Shown: positions 44,415 through 53,738 of the stretch, in pieces
How positions within the stretch are numbered: position 1 is the stretch's first letter
Layout: the number at the start of each line of letters is the position of its first letter
Assembly (NCBI RefSeq): GCF_009729205.1
Contig: NZ_VTHB01000005.1
Span: forward strand, 186,001 to 250,000
Origin: Mycobacteroides sp. CBMA 271
GTDB lineage: Bacteria > Actinomycetota > Actinomycetes > Mycobacteriales > Mycobacteriaceae
DNA: 64,000 nt
Direction: 5' to 3'
Program-made: the position numbers and the translations under genes
Notes under the pieces: model-generated
The model's input: the letters and a program-made list of their open reading frames with translations, nothing else
Databases searched by the model: none
What the model was told of the DNA's origin: nothing

Positions 44415-45178
44415 GGAGTGCGGCGACGCAAGGTGGCGGCGGCCAGGCACAACGCCACCGCCGCGCAGCCGAACACGACGGCGATATCCCGTGCCGCCAC
44501 ATCCGTCAGATCCGGGTGGGTACCCAGCTGTTGCAACGCCTCGACCGCATAGCTCACCGGCATCACGTTACTGAACCATTGCAGCCATTCGGGCATTGCC
44601 GCACGGGGGACGAGAATGCCGCAGAGCAGCAGCTGGGGAATCACCACCACCGGCATGAATTGCACTGCTTGAAATTCGGTGCGCGCGAAGGCACTACACA
44701 GCAAGCCCAGGCCGACTCCGAGTATCGCGTTACCGATCGCAATCAGGAACACCCACTCCGCGCCGGCCGCGGTGGACAGACCCAACAATCCGTACGAGAC
44801 CAGGCATGCGATGGTGGCCTGTGCCGCGGCCGCAAGCGAGAAGGCGGTGCCGTAGCTGGCCAACAGATCAAAGCGTCGCAGGGGAGTGGTCAAGATACGT
44901 TCCAGGGTTCCCGAAACCCGTTCGCGCTGCATCGATATCGACGTGATGAGGAACATCACCACAAAGGGGATGAGGCCGAGCACGAAAAGACAGGCGATAT
45001 TGAAGGGAGACGTGCGATTAGGGGCGGTGGGCAGGTCCCGGTAGAGGAAGTACAGCAGGGTGATGAGCACGCTGGGGATGAGCAGGATCATCGCCATACT
45101 TCGATGATCGGCGCGTAGCTGACGCAGCACTCGTCCGGTGGTGGCCACATAGGCCCCCAAATAGGCTTGGGCGTACAT
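44411..45178 (-). CDS. ABC-2 type exporter permease (Rv1686c-like)
   Basis: 255 residues with six membrane spans in the ABC-2 arrangement. Amphipathic connecting segments read TSISMQRERVSGTLERILTT (~87-106, the coupling element) and VPRAAMPEWLQWFSNVMPVSYAVEAL (~205-230). It forms a homodimeric pore driven by the ATPase encoded 20 bases upstream; the cargo (drug, lipid or polysaccharide) is unknown. Overlaps the regulator gene by ATGA. Confidence 0.88.
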   Translation of the reverse strand: MYAQAYLGAYVATTGRVLRQLRADHRSMAMILLIPSVLITLLYFLYRDLPTAPNRTSPFNIACLFVLGLIPFVVMFLITSISMQRERVSGTLERILTTPLRRFDLLASYGTAFSLAAAAQATIACLVSYGLLGLSTAAGAEWVFLIAIGNAILGVGLGLLCSAFARTEFQAVQFMPVVVIPQLLLCGILVPRAAMPEWLQWFSNVMPVSYAVEALQQLGTHPDLTDVAARDIAVVFGCAAVALCLAAATLRRRTP

Positions 45179-45198
45179 ACCGTTTCATTCCCTTCTGG

Positions 45199-45960
45199 CT
45201 AGGCGGCCGGGACCTCGCTGCGCCGGATCACCGAGAGGAAGGCCTCTTCCAGCCCTTCGCACGCGGTGTCACGACGCAGCTGACTGGGTGTGGTGTGGAC
45301 CAACACCCGGCCCTCGCGCATGAGCACCAAGTCGCCACAGTGATCGGCCTCGTCCATGACATGACTAGAGACCAGCAGCGTGGCGCCGGCGGCCGCGAGG
45401 CGTTGGAACTGCTCCCACAGCTCGGCGCGCATCACCGGGTCCAGGCCTACGGTCGGCTCATCGAGTACCAAGAGCTCGGGCTGGGTTACCAGCGCACAGG
45501 CGAGCGAGACGCGTCCGCGTTGTCCTCCGGACAGATCACCGCAGTAGGCCAGGCGGTGTGTCCGCAGACCAACGGCATCAAGCGCGGCATCGGCGTCGGC
45601 CTTAGTGCGGCCATAGAGCGCGGCAAAGTAGCGCACATTGTCGATCGAGCGTAGATCGTTGTAGATCGTCGGGTTCTGCGTGACGTAGCCGATGCTGCGG
45701 CGCAGCGCCGGAGATCCTGCCTCCAGGCCGAGCACACGTACCGTCCCGGACTCGACGATCTGGGTACCGACGACGCAGCGCATCAGGGTTGTCTTGCCAC
45801 ATCCGGACGGTCCCAACAGGCCCGTGATGGTGCCGTGTGCAATTCGTAACGACACGTCGTCGAGCGCCTTGAAACCGCCCCGAATCACCCGAAGATTCTC
45901 GACCTCAATCGCCGCACGGTGTCGACCGTTAGTTAATTCACCATTCGATGAACTCATCAT
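45199..45960 (-). CDS. ABC exporter ATP-binding protein (Rv1687c-like)
   Basis: 253 residues from ATG 45960. Walker A GPSGCGKTT (50-58), Q-loop VTQNPTIY (~93), signature LSGGQRGRVSLA (~146), Walker B LLVLDEPTVGLDP (~167), H-loop SSHVMDEADHCG. DrrA-type half-transporter ATPase. The longer frame running to 46188 crosses the mpg gene and is rejected. The start has no clear ribosome site and sits at the edge of a palindrome, so its mRNA may be leaderless with the operator covering the start. Confidence 0.9.
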   Translation of the reverse strand: MMSSSNGELTNGRHRAAIEVENLRVIRGGFKALDDVSLRIAHGTITGLLGPSGCGKTTLMRCVVGTQIVESGTVRVLGLEAGSPALRRSIGYVTQNPTIYNDLRSIDNVRYFAALYGRTKADADAALDAVGLRTHRLAYCGDLSGGQRGRVSLACALVTQPELLVLDEPTVGLDPVMRAELWEQFQRLAAAGATLLVSSHVMDEADHCGDLVLMREGRVLVHTTPSQLRRDTACEGLEEAFLSVIRRSEVPAA

Positions 45961-45969
45961 ATGGTGAAT
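45936..45969. promoter_or_regulatory. Long palindrome over the ABC exporter start
   Basis: ATTCACCAT (45936-45944) and ATGGTGAAT (45961-45969) are perfect 9-bp inverted arms around a 16-base spacer that itself contains GATGA-AC-TCATC. It straddles the ATPase ATG and lies 41 bases from the divergent mpg start. Probable operator for the TetR regulator in the same operon. Confidence 0.58.
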
Positions 45970-46009
45970 AGTGGGCTCGTTGCGACCGCCTGTCAAGGAC
46001 AATCGTGGG

Positions 46010-46627
46010 GTGAGCGCCGAGATTCTCTCGATCCATCCGGTGAAGGCCGCGCAGCGCCTGCTCGGAGCCACCATCGAGTCCCGGGGTGTGCGTGCGGTGA
46101 TCGTCGAAGTCGAGGCGTACGGCGGAATGCCCGACGGTCCATGGCCCGATCCCGCGTCGCACTCGTTCCGCGGGCCGACGAATCGCAACCGGGTGATGTT
46201 CGGGCCGGCCGGGCACCTATACGTGTACCGAAGTCACGGAATTCACCTGTGCGCCAACGTTGTCTGCGGCTCGGATGGGGTCGCCGGCGGAGTCCTGATG
46301 CGCGCCGGCGCGATTGTCGACGGCGCGCCGGTGTGCCGGCAGCGACGCCCCACCGCACGCGACGACGCGGGATTGGCTCGGGGGCCTGGAAACCTCGGCG
46401 CCGCCCTCGCCATTACCCCGGAGGACAACGGCGTCGACGTCTTCCACGGGTCCAGTCCGGTACGAATCACGTTGAACCGCATGCAGAAGGCGCGCTCCGG
46501 GCCCCGGGTGGGCGTCAGCATGGCGGCGGATCGCCCCTGGCGATTCTGGCTCGACGGGTACTCGGAGGTCTCGGCGTACAAGCGCAGTCCGCGAGCGCCA
46601 CAAGCGGATACCGGCCCACATGGCTGA
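46010..46627 (+). CDS. mpg: 3-methyladenine DNA glycosylase (MPG/AAG family)
   Basis: 205 residues from GTG 46010. AAG-type base-excision enzyme that removes alkylated purines and hypoxanthine. Seen: [23 protein letters not shown] with the catalytic Glu (~30-37), [23 protein letters not shown] (~55-75, substrate pocket), the GIHLCANVV segment (~80) and [11 protein letters not shown] (~125). An upstream GTG at 45971 would add 13 residues but overlaps the operator region. It is unrelated in fold to AlkA, so the window carries two alkyl-purine glycosylases. Confidence 0.93.
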   Translation: MSAEILSIHPVKAAQRLLGATIESRGVRAVIVEVEAYGGMPDGPWPDPASHSFRGPTNRNRVMFGPAGHLYVYRSHGIHLCANVVCGSDGVAGGVLMRAGAIVDGAPVCRQRRPTARDDAGLARGPGNLGAALAITPEDNGVDVFHGSSPVRITLNRMQKARSGPRVGVSMAADRPWRFWLDGYSEVSAYKRSPRAPQADTGPHG

Positions 46628-46644
46628 TCACCGGCCACACGCAG

Positions 46645-46743
46645 ATGACGCATCTCGAATTGCGCGAGGTCATCACCACAGTCGCCGATGACCTCGTCGG
46701 CACCCCGGCACCGCGCTGGCATGACTGGTATCCGGCGCGCTGA
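46645..46743 (+). CDS. Candidate 32-residue ORF between mpg and tyrS
   Basis: ATG 46645 to TGA 46743 encodes [20 protein letters not shown] plus a Trp-rich end ([10 protein letters not shown]). Third codon positions are almost all G or C, as in real genes here, but no ribosome site precedes the ATG. It could be a tiny gene or the 3' remnant of a lost one. Confidence 0.3.
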   Translation: MTHLELREVITTVADDLVGTPAPRWHDWYPAR

Positions 46744-46766
46744 ATCCGATAGGGGATGATTGCCGA

Positions 46767-48056
46767 GTGGTTTCCATACTCGACGAGCTGAGCTGGCGCG
46801 GTCTCATCGCGCAAACGACGGACCTTGAGGCCCTCGCGGCCGAGGTAGCGAAGGGACCGATCAGCGTCTATGGAGGATTCGACCCCACCGCGGCGAGCCT
46901 GCACGCCGGGCACCTGGTGCCCCTGCTCACCCTGAGCCGTTTCCAGCGCGCCGGACACCGGCCAATCGTGCTCGCGGGGGGAGCGACCGGCCTCATCGGA
47001 GACCCGCGCGACACCTCCGAACGCAGCCTGCACGGCTCAGACGTCGTGGCCGAATGGGCCGACCGGATCCGCGGTCAGCTGGAACGGTTCGTCGAATTCA
47101 GCGACGATGCCGACAGCCCAACCGGAGCCATCGTCGCCAACAACCTCGACTGGACCGGTCAGCTCACCGCCCTGGAGTTCCTGCGGGATCTGGGCAAGCA
47201 CTTCTCGGTCAACGTCATGCTTGACCGCGACACCATCCGCCGGCGCCTCGAGGGCGACGGCATCTCTTACACCGAGTTCTCCTACATGCTGCTGCAGGCC
47301 AACGACTATGTGCAGCTCCACCGAAAGTACGGCTGCGCGTTGCAGATCGGCGGCTCGGATCAATGGGGCAACATCGTCGCGGGTGTCCGGCTGGCCCGGC
47401 AGCTCGACGGCGCCTCGGTGCACGCGTTGACCGTCCCGTTGGTCACCTCCGCCGACGGTGCGAAGTTCGGCAAGTCCACCGGCGGCGGCAATCTCTGGCT
47501 CGACCCCGAGATGACCAGTCCGTACGCCTGGTACCAGTACTTCATCAACACCGCCGACGCCGATGTGGTGCGTTACCTGCGCTGGTTCACCTTCTTGTCC
47601 GCCGACGAGATCGGCGAACTCCAGACCGCGACAGCGGAGCGCGCGCACGAACGCGCCGCCCAGCGCCGCTTGGCCACCGAGGTCACCACCCTGGTGCACG
47701 GCGAAAGCGCCACTGCGGCCGTGGAACTCGCCAGCGGGGCGCTATTCGGGCGCGGCGAACTGGACCGGCTCGACGAGGGCACGCTCACCGCGGCGCTCAC
47801 CGAGGCCGGCAACGGCGCACCCGCCCGGCTCGCGGACGGCGAACCCGCCACCATCGTGGATCTGCTAGTGACCAGCGGGCTTTCAGAGAGCAAGGGCGCC
47901 GCACGCCGCACCCTTAAGGAGGGCGGCGTCTACGTCAACAACACCAGGATCGACGCCGAGGAGTGGACCCCGGCCGACACCGATTACCTCACCGGCGGCT
48001 GGCTGGTGTTGCGGCGCGGAAAGCGAAACATCGCTGGAGTGCAGCGAGTCCGCTAG
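46767..48056 (+). CDS. tyrS: Tyrosyl-tRNA synthetase
   Basis: 429 residues from GTG 46767. Class I core with the HIGH-like motif [10 protein letters not shown] (~45), YGGFDPTA before it, the tyrosine pocket region QANDYVQL (~178), GGSDQWGNI (~198) and the KMSKS-like KFGKSTGGG (~235). A C-terminal S4 domain (~365-429, [20 protein letters not shown]) binds the tRNA variable arm. I found no T-box leader. Convergent with the ABC-F gene, 2 bases apart. Confidence 0.97.
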   Translation: MVSILDELSWRGLIAQTTDLEALAAEVAKGPISVYGGFDPTAASLHAGHLVPLLTLSRFQRAGHRPIVLAGGATGLIGDPRDTSERSLHGSDVVAEWADRIRGQLERFVEFSDDADSPTGAIVANNLDWTGQLTALEFLRDLGKHFSVNVMLDRDTIRRRLEGDGISYTEFSYMLLQANDYVQLHRKYGCALQIGGSDQWGNIVAGVRLARQLDGASVHALTVPLVTSADGAKFGKSTGGGNLWLDPEMTSPYAWYQYFINTADADVVRYLRWFTFLSADEIGELQTATAERAHERAAQRRLATEVTTLVHGESATAAVELASGALFGRGELDRLDEGTLTAALTEAGNGAPARLADGEPATIVDLLVTSGLSESKGAARRTLKEGGVYVNNTRIDAEEWTPADTDYLTGGWLVLRRGKRNIAGVQRVR

Positions 48057-48058
48057 CC

Positions 48059-49717
48059 CTACACCCATCGGGGCTGGGCCGATTCCTTCACCTTGCCGTC
48101 CTCACCGAAGATGAGGAACCGAGTGAAGGTCCGGGCGAACCACCGATCGTGGGTGACCGCAATGACGGTGCCGTCGAACGCCGCCAGCGCGTCCTCGAGC
48201 GCCTCGGCCGAATGCAGGTCCAGGTTGTCGGTCGGCTCGTCGAGCAGGAGCAGCGTCGACCCCATCAATTCCAAAAGCAGGATCTGAAACCGGCCCTGCT
48301 GGCCCCCGGACAATGAGCCGAAGCTCTGCTCAGCCGATCCTGCCAGCCCGTAGCGATCCAGAATCCGCGTGGCCTGCTCGCGCCCGCGCCCCGCACGTCG
48401 CTCATCTCCGTGATGCAGGACATCAAGCAGCGTGCGGTCCATCAGCCCTTCGTGATGGTGCGTCTGCGCGAACCAGCCAGGACGCACCCGCGCACCCAAC
48501 CGCAACTGTCCGTCATGGTGCACCGGCTCGGGGATCATGTCGCCCACCGGCAGCTGATCCGCCTCCGGATCGGTGCCGCCACAGGCCAACAAGCGCAGGA
48601 AATGCGACTTGCCGGTGCCGTTGCCTCCCAGCACCGCAACGCGATCCCCATACCAGAGTTCGGTGTTGAACGGTTTTGTGAGACCGGACAATTCGAGGTT
48701 CTCCGCGATCACGGCGCGCTTGGCGGTGCGACCGCCGGTAAGGCGCATGCGAACGTTCTGCCGCAGCGGTACCGCCTCGGGTGGCCCTGCTTCGTCGAAT
48801 CGGCGCAGCCGCGTCTCGGCTGCCTGTAAACGGCTCGACATATCGGAGTTGTAGGCGGCCTTCTGCCGGTACATCAACACCAACTCGCGTAGCGCGGCCC
48901 GCTGCTCGTCCCAGCGCCGACGCAATTCGGCGAGCTTGGCGTTCCGGTCAGCCCGGGCTTGGTGGTACGTCGCGAACGAACCCGGATGTACCCACAGCGT
49001 GGACCCGGACCGGGTGGGTTCCAGCGTGGCGATCTGGGTGGCCGCCCGGTTGATCAGCTCCCGGTCGTGGCTGACAAACAACACCGTCTTAGGAGATTCG
49101 GCGAGCTGCTCCTCGAGCCAGCGCTTCGCCGGGACATCGAGATAGTTATCGGGCTCGTCGAGTAACAGCACCTCATGCGGCCCGCGCAGCAGCGACTCCA
49201 GAACCAGGCGCTTCTGCTGGCCACCCGAGAGCGTGTTGACGCCGCGAAACCTAGCCAGGTCAAACGGGATTCCCAGCGCGGCCATGGTGTGCACATCGCA
49301 CTCGGTCTCAAATTCGTAGCCACCGACGTCGGCCCAATCGGCCAGCGCCTGCGCGTAGTTCAGCTGGTCCTGCTCGCTGTCGCGCTCCATCAACGCGAGC
49401 TCGGCACGGTCAAGGCGCTCGGCGGCCAGTCTGATCCGATCGGGCGCTACTGAGGTCAGCAGATCGCGGACCGTCGAATCGTCCCGCACGGAGCCGATGA
49501 ACTGTCGCATCACGCCAAGGTGGCCACCGCGGGTGACGGCCCCGTCCTGCGGATCAGTATCGCCGGCGATGATGCGCAATAGCGTCGTCTTGCCGGTCCC
49601 GTTGGGGCCGATCAGTGCGGTTTTGCTGCCCTCGCCCACCCGTAGGCTCACATCGTGGAGTAGCGCTCTGCCGTCGGGGAGGTAGTAGCCGATGGCATCG
49701 AGCTGCACATGGCTCAT
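48059..49717 (-). CDS. ABC-F family ATPase (ribosome-associated type)
   Basis: 552 residues from ATG 49717. Two ABC cassettes and no membrane span: Walker A GPNGTGKTT (~37) and GGNGTGKSH (~350); signatures LSGGQQKR (~165) and LSGGQQGR (~480); Walker B LLLLDEPDNYLD and LLLLDEPTDNLD. The linker between cassettes (~245-310) is rich in Arg, Glu and Gln. ABC-F proteins act on the ribosomal E-site and some protect against macrolides, lincosamides or pleuromutilins; which type this is cannot be told by eye. The second Walker A ends in S-H in place of the usual T-T/S-T. Confidence 0.9.
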   Translation of the reverse strand: MSHVQLDAIGYYLPDGRALLHDVSLRVGEGSKTALIGPNGTGKTTLLRIIAGDTDPQDGAVTRGGHLGVMRQFIGSVRDDSTVRDLLTSVAPDRIRLAAERLDRAELALMERDSEQDQLNYAQALADWADVGGYEFETECDVHTMAALGIPFDLARFRGVNTLSGGQQKRLVLESLLRGPHEVLLLDEPDNYLDVPAKRWLEEQLAESPKTVLFVSHDRELINRAATQIATLEPTRSGSTLWVHPGSFATYHQARADRNAKLAELRRRWDEQRAALRELVLMYRQKAAYNSDMSSRLQAAETRLRRFDEAGPPEAVPLRQNVRMRLTGGRTAKRAVIAENLELSGLTKPFNTELWYGDRVAVLGGNGTGKSHFLRLLACGGTDPEADQLPVGDMIPEPVHHDGQLRLGARVRPGWFAQTHHHEGLMDRTLLDVLHHGDERRAGRGREQATRILDRYGLAGSAEQSFGSLSGGQQGRFQILLLELMGSTLLLLDEPTDNLDLHSAEALEDALAAFDGTVIAVTHDRWFARTFTRFLIFGEDGKVKESAQPRWV

Positions 49718-49845
49718 AGCCACCAGTCTGCGCAATCGGTCACATGGATCGCCACCGAATTTCCGGCGGAGGGCCTGCTACCGGCATACTCGCGCAGTAA
49801 CAGATGGTCTTCGCGCAAGCGGCGGATCGACACAAGGAGATGCCC

Positions 49846-50706
49846 GTGGGGCAAGACGCCAACCACCGAGGACCCAATCGACAGGGACCCAAGCAGCAGG
49901 GAACCGGTCGGCCGTCGCGTGACGGCGGCGCACGCCGCGACGACCGTGGTAGCGGCCCCGCACGACCGCGCCGTTCCGAAGACCGCGGCGACGACCGTCC
50001 CAGCAGGCCCCGTCGCGCCGAGGACCGCACGCAGGCCCCGCGGAATTTCGGCCCGCACATTCCCGACGAGGTCGAGGCCAAACAGTTGGCGCCGGACGTC
50101 CGTGCCGAGCTCCTGAGCCTCGACAAGAACACCGCCGACACCGTGGCCCGGCATATGGTGGCCGCGGGTAACCTGCTCGACGAGGATCCGCAGGCCGCGC
50201 TCGACCATGCCAAAGCCGCCAAGAGCCGCGCGGCCCGCATCGCCGGCGTCCGCGAGGCGCTGGGGATCGCCGCATATCACTGCGGCGACTGGGCACTGGC
50301 GTTGTCCGAGCTGCGGGCGGCCAAGCGGATGGGCACCCGATCGCCGCTACTGGCGCTCATCGCCGACTGCGAACGGGGAGTGGGCCGGCCCGAGCGGGCC
50401 ATCGAACTCGCCCGCGGCGACGAGGCCAAGGCCCTGACCGGCGATGCCGCCGATGAATTACGCATCGTCATCGCCGGGGCGCGCGCCGACATGGGTCAGC
50501 TCGATCAGGCCTTGGCGGTGCTGTCCACGCCCGCGCCGGATCCGAAGCGTATCGGCGTGGTCGCGGCTCGCCTGTTCTACGCGTACGCCGACATTCTGTT
50601 GGCCCTGGACCGCAAAACCGAAGCAGTGCAATGGTTCCTGCACGCCGCCGACGCCGATGCCGAGGGTCACACCGACGCCGAGGATCGGGCCGCCGAGCTT
50701 GCCTGA
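49846..50706 (+). CDS. TPR-like protein with basic disordered N-terminus (Rv1691-like)
   Basis: 286 residues from GTG 49846, which fits AAGGAG at 49834-49839. Residues 1-80 are Arg/Pro/Gly/Asp-rich with repeats of the type RPRRxEDR and should be disordered and nucleic-acid- or ribosome-friendly. Residues ~85-286 form helical pairs with TPR character (ARHMVAAGNLLDEDPQAALDHA, ALGIAAYHCGDWALALSELR, ADILLALDRKTEAVQWFLHA). No enzyme motif. Same place as Rv1691 in my memory. The HAD gene overlaps its 3' end. Confidence 0.8.
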   Translation: MGQDANHRGPNRQGPKQQGTGRPSRDGGARRDDRGSGPARPRRSEDRGDDRPSRPRRAEDRTQAPRNFGPHIPDEVEAKQLAPDVRAELLSLDKNTADTVARHMVAAGNLLDEDPQAALDHAKAAKSRAARIAGVREALGIAAYHCGDWALALSELRAAKRMGTRSPLLALIADCERGVGRPERAIELARGDEAKALTGDAADELRIVIAGARADMGQLDQALAVLSTPAPDPKRIGVVAARLFYAYADILLALDRKTEAVQWFLHAADADAEGHTDAEDRAAELA

Positions 50707-51703
50707 CACACTCGTCGACGCATACGACTGTCTGCTCCTTGACCTCGACGGCACGGTTTTCCGGGGCGCCGAACCCACCCCGAATGCCATCGCCTCGCTG
50801 GCAGCCGCCGGCGACGTGCGGCAGCTGTACGTCACCAACAACGCCAGCAGATCTGCCCCCGAGGTGGCCGAGCACCTCATCTCATTGGGTTTCGCCGCAG
50901 AGCCCGGCGACGTTGTCACCAGTGCCCAGAGCGCCGCGCGGCTGCTCGCGGAAGCACTTCGCCGCGATGACGCCGTCCTGGTTGTGGGCACGGAGGCACT
51001 GGCAGCCGAGGTGTCGGCCGTCGGGCTCACCCCGGTGCGCTCCTTCGATAAGGCGCCCCGAGCCGTCGTCCAGGGACATTCGCCCGAAACCTGCTGGGCC
51101 ATCCTCGCCGAGGCTGCGCTCGCCATTCGCGCCGGTGCCTATTGGGTGGCGGCCAATGTCGACGCAACGCTGCCGACCGAGCGGGGCCTGCTGCCTGGTA
51201 ACGGGTCCATGGTCGCCGCGCTGCGCACCGCCACCGATGCTGATCCGGTGGTGGCGGGAAAGCCGGGTCGCGCCTTGATGGAGGATGCGTTGGCTCGGGG
51301 CAGCTTCGCCCGCCCGCTCGTTGTCGGCGATCGCCTCGACACCGACATCGCCGGGGCCAATGCCGCAGGCCTGCCCAGTCTCATGGTTCTCACCGGCGTG
51401 AATAGCGCCATCGACGCGATCTGGGCGGAGGTGACCCACCGGCCGAGGTTTCTGGGGACTGATCTGAGCTCTCTGCACCTGCCGGAAGCCGATGCACGCA
51501 TCGAATTGAAGGCGTCGTGGCAGGTCACGGTGGATGCGGATCAGATCTCGGTGAGCGCGTTGAACGATTCGGGTTCATCCCTGTCACTGGCGCAGTCGCT
51601 GGCAGCCGCGGTGTGGGCCACCGGTGCGGCACCGGCGGTCCGGCCCATCGTCGCCACCGATGACCACACCGAAGAGGTCCTGCGACAGCTTTCTGCCGGA
51701 TAG
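50699..51703 (+). CDS. HAD-family phosphatase (Rv1692-like, glycerol-3-phosphate phosphatase)
   Basis: 334 residues from TTG 50699, overlapping the preceding stop. HAD motif I LLLDLDGTVFRG (~12-24) with nucleophile Asp, motif II VTNNASRSAPE (~45), motif III Lys in AGKPGRALMEDAL (~185), and motif IV VVGDRLDTDIAGA (~208). The cap is of the NagD type (~80-170). M. tuberculosis Rv1692 has been described as a glycerol-3-phosphate phosphatase; extension to this protein is by homology. A C-terminal extension (~265-334) is Ser/Ala-rich. No good ATG or GTG is available near the HAD motif, which supports the TTG. Confidence 0.85.
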   Translation: MPDTLVDAYDCLLLDLDGTVFRGAEPTPNAIASLAAAGDVRQLYVTNNASRSAPEVAEHLISLGFAAEPGDVVTSAQSAARLLAEALRRDDAVLVVGTEALAAEVSAVGLTPVRSFDKAPRAVVQGHSPETCWAILAEAALAIRAGAYWVAANVDATLPTERGLLPGNGSMVAALRTATDADPVVAGKPGRALMEDALARGSFARPLVVGDRLDTDIAGANAAGLPSLMVLTGVNSAIDAIWAEVTHRPRFLGTDLSSLHLPEADARIELKASWQVTVDADQISVSALNDSGSSLSLAQSLAAAVWATGAAPAVRPIVATDDHTEEVLRQLSAG

Positions 51704-51752
51704 TGTGTCGCCGACCCTGCGACGTAGCAGCCATCAACTAGCCTTGAGCGCG

Positions 51753-51974
51753 ATGACCACGCCCAACGACCTTGCGCACGCCGCGGCCCGCCAGACCTCC
51801 GGTCCCGACCCTGACGAGGTCAGCTCCCAGGTGCACGCGCTGCTGGGACAGCTCGTCCCACCGTCTGTCGTTGACGGCGCCGAGGCCGAACTGGATCTGG
51901 AAACTCAGGCACAGGTCCTTGAGCAGGCGCACGACGTGTTGGTCCGAGCACTGGAATCCGCGGAGCAGGGATAA
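51753..51974 (+). CDS. Small conserved acidic protein (Rv1693-like)
   Basis: 73 residues, acidic, predicted helical in the second half (VDGAEAELDLETQAQVLEQAHDVLVRALESAEQ) with heptad-like spacing, so perhaps a dimer or partner-binding helix. It lies between the HAD phosphatase and tlyA with 2 bases to tlyA, as Rv1693 does in M. tuberculosis. No function assigned. Confidence 0.78.
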   Translation: MTTPNDLAHAAARQTSGPDPDEVSSQVHALLGQLVPPSVVDGAEAELDLETQAQVLEQAHDVLVRALESAEQG

Positions 51975-51976
51975 CC

Positions 51977-52783
51977 ATGGCTCGGCACGCCAGGGTCGAC
52001 GCCGAGTTGGTGCGGCGCGGGCTCGCTCGCTCACGCCAACAGGCCGCCGAACTCATCGACGCGGGGCGAGTCCGCATCGACGGCATTCCCGCATCGAAGG
52101 CCGCCACCGCGGTTCCCGCGACTGCTTCCCTGGTGGTGCAAGGGGAATCGGAAGACCGGTGGGTCTCGCGTGGAGCCCACAAACTTCTGGGGGCATTGGA
52201 TGCCTTTGGCCCCCAAGGGCTTTGCGTAGACGACAAGCGGTGCCTGGATGCCGGCGCGTCGACGGGTGGTTTCACCGAGGTGCTGCTGCGCTCGGGCGCC
52301 CGTGAGGTGGTGGCCGCCGACGTGGGGTACGGGCAGCTGGCCTGGTCACTACAGTCCGACGACCGAGTAACCGTGCTGGATCGCACCAATGTGCGTGCCT
52401 TGACTCCGGAGCTGATCGGCGGGGCTGCTCAGTTGATCGTTGCCGACCTGTCCTTCATTTCGCTTGCCCTGGTCCTTGACGCGCTGATTGCCTGTGCGAC
52501 ACCGGATGCCGATATCGTGCCGATGGTCAAACCGCAGTTCGAAGTGGGCAAGGAGCTCGTCGGCGCGGGAGGTGTGGTGCGCGATCCGCAGCTGCGCGCC
52601 GACGCCGTCGTGTCCGTCGCCCGTCGTGCCCTCGCGCGCGGTTGGCACACCGCGGGAGTGACGGCCAGCCCGCTGCCCGGACCTTCCGGAAACGTCGAAT
52701 ACTTCCTGTGGCTCCGGAAGACAGATTCCGGCCTGGATATCGAGACCGCCGTTGCCGAGGCTATTACGGAAGGGCCGCAGTGA
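51977..52783 (+). CDS. tlyA: 16S/23S rRNA 2'-O-methyltransferase TlyA
   Basis: 268 residues. N-terminal S4 RNA-binding domain (1-60: [25 protein letters not shown]) and an FtsJ-type SAM-dependent methyltransferase (~65-255) with [15 protein letters not shown] (~88-102) as SAM loop. Catalytic tetrad residues are in [25 protein letters not shown] and [13 protein letters not shown]. In M. tuberculosis TlyA methylates both subunits and its loss gives capreomycin/viomycin resistance. Intact here. TGATG overlap with nadK. Confidence 0.95.
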   Translation: MARHARVDAELVRRGLARSRQQAAELIDAGRVRIDGIPASKAATAVPATASLVVQGESEDRWVSRGAHKLLGALDAFGPQGLCVDDKRCLDAGASTGGFTEVLLRSGAREVVAADVGYGQLAWSLQSDDRVTVLDRTNVRALTPELIGGAAQLIVADLSFISLALVLDALIACATPDADIVPMVKPQFEVGKELVGAGGVVRDPQLRADAVVSVARRALARGWHTAGVTASPLPGPSGNVEYFLWLRKTDSGLDIETAVAEAITEGPQ

Positions 52784-53736
52784 TGAGCCGCTTGGGCGAA
52801 GAACATGAGACTCACGTGAGCGAACGTAAGATCTTGCTAGTCGCGCATACCGGGCGCGATGAAGTGACCGAAACCGCCCGGCGAGTCGCGAAAACGTTGG
52901 GGGAGAACGGTATCGCGCTGCGGGTGTTGACCGCGGAGGCGATCGATCGCGGCCCGGTACACCTGGATCCTGTCGAGTTCCGTTCCCTCGGCGTCGATGT
53001 CGAGGTTGTCGATGCCGATCAGGATGCCGCCACCGGCTGCGAGCTGGTGTTGGTGCTGGGCGGAGACGGCACCTTCCTGAGGGCGGCCGATCTGGCGCGC
53101 AGCGCCACCGCGCCGGTGCTCGGGGTCAATCTGGGCCGCATTGGATTTCTCGCCGAGGTTGAGGCCGAGGCGATTGACGCCGTACTCACCCATGTCGTCG
53201 AGGGCACCTACCGCGTAGAGACCCGGATGACGCTGGACGTTTTGGTCCGCATCGGTGGCGAGGTGGCCGAGCGCGGCTGGGCACTCAACGAAGTGAGCAT
53301 CGAGAAGGGCCCCCGGCTGGGTGTGCTCGGGGTGGTGCTCGAGGTGGATGCTCGACCCGTGTCGGCCTTCGGATGCGACGGGGTCCTCATCTCGACACCG
53401 ACGGGTTCGACCGCCTACGCGTTTTCGGCCGGCGGACCAGTCGTGTGGCCCGATTTGGACGCGATCCTGGTGGTGCCCAACAATGCTCACGCCTTGTTTG
53501 CCCGGCCGATGGTGACCAGCCCGGCCGCCACCGTCGCGGTCGAGATCGAGCCCGACGGGCATGATGCGCTGCTGTTCTGCGACGGACGCCGGGAGATCCG
53601 GGTGCCACCGGGCGGACGAGTCGAGGTGGTCCGCGGGCATCAACCGGTGCTGTGGGCGCGCCTGGACAGCAAGCCGTTCGCCGACCGGGTGGTCCGCAAG
53701 TTCCAGTTGCCCGTCAAGGGCTGGCGGGGAAGGTAA
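52783..53736 (+). CDS. nadK: NAD kinase
   Basis: 317 residues from ATG 52783; GTG 52816 gives 306 residues, closer to the M. tuberculosis length as I recall it. The ATG has GGAAGGG ahead and overlaps tlyA as TGATG. It phosphorylates NAD (ATP or polyphosphate donor) to NADP. Motifs: [11 protein letters not shown] (GGDG, ~87), [10 protein letters not shown] (~112), [10 protein letters not shown], and [16 protein letters not shown] (~205). Confidence 0.95.
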   Translation: MSRLGEEHETHVSERKILLVAHTGRDEVTETARRVAKTLGENGIALRVLTAEAIDRGPVHLDPVEFRSLGVDVEVVDADQDAATGCELVLVLGGDGTFLRAADLARSATAPVLGVNLGRIGFLAEVEAEAIDAVLTHVVEGTYRVETRMTLDVLVRIGGEVAERGWALNEVSIEKGPRLGVLGVVLEVDARPVSAFGCDGVLISTPTGSTAYAFSAGGPVVWPDLDAILVVPNNAHALFARPMVTSPAATVAVEIEPDGHDALLFCDGRREIRVPPGGRVEVVRGHQPVLWARLDSKPFADRVVRKFQLPVKGWRGR

Positions 53737-53738
53737 CC

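Noticed and set aside
45961..46743. 260-codon frame overlapping mpg in another phase
   Set aside because: Arg/Pro-rich over mpg, which has clear AAG motifs. Only its last 32 codons, beyond mpg, look coding and are listed separately.
46628..46766. Possible T-box riboswitch before tyrS
   Set aside because: The gap is only 139 bases, and I saw no T-box consensus, specifier hairpin or antiterminator. The same applies to the 74 bases before pheS.
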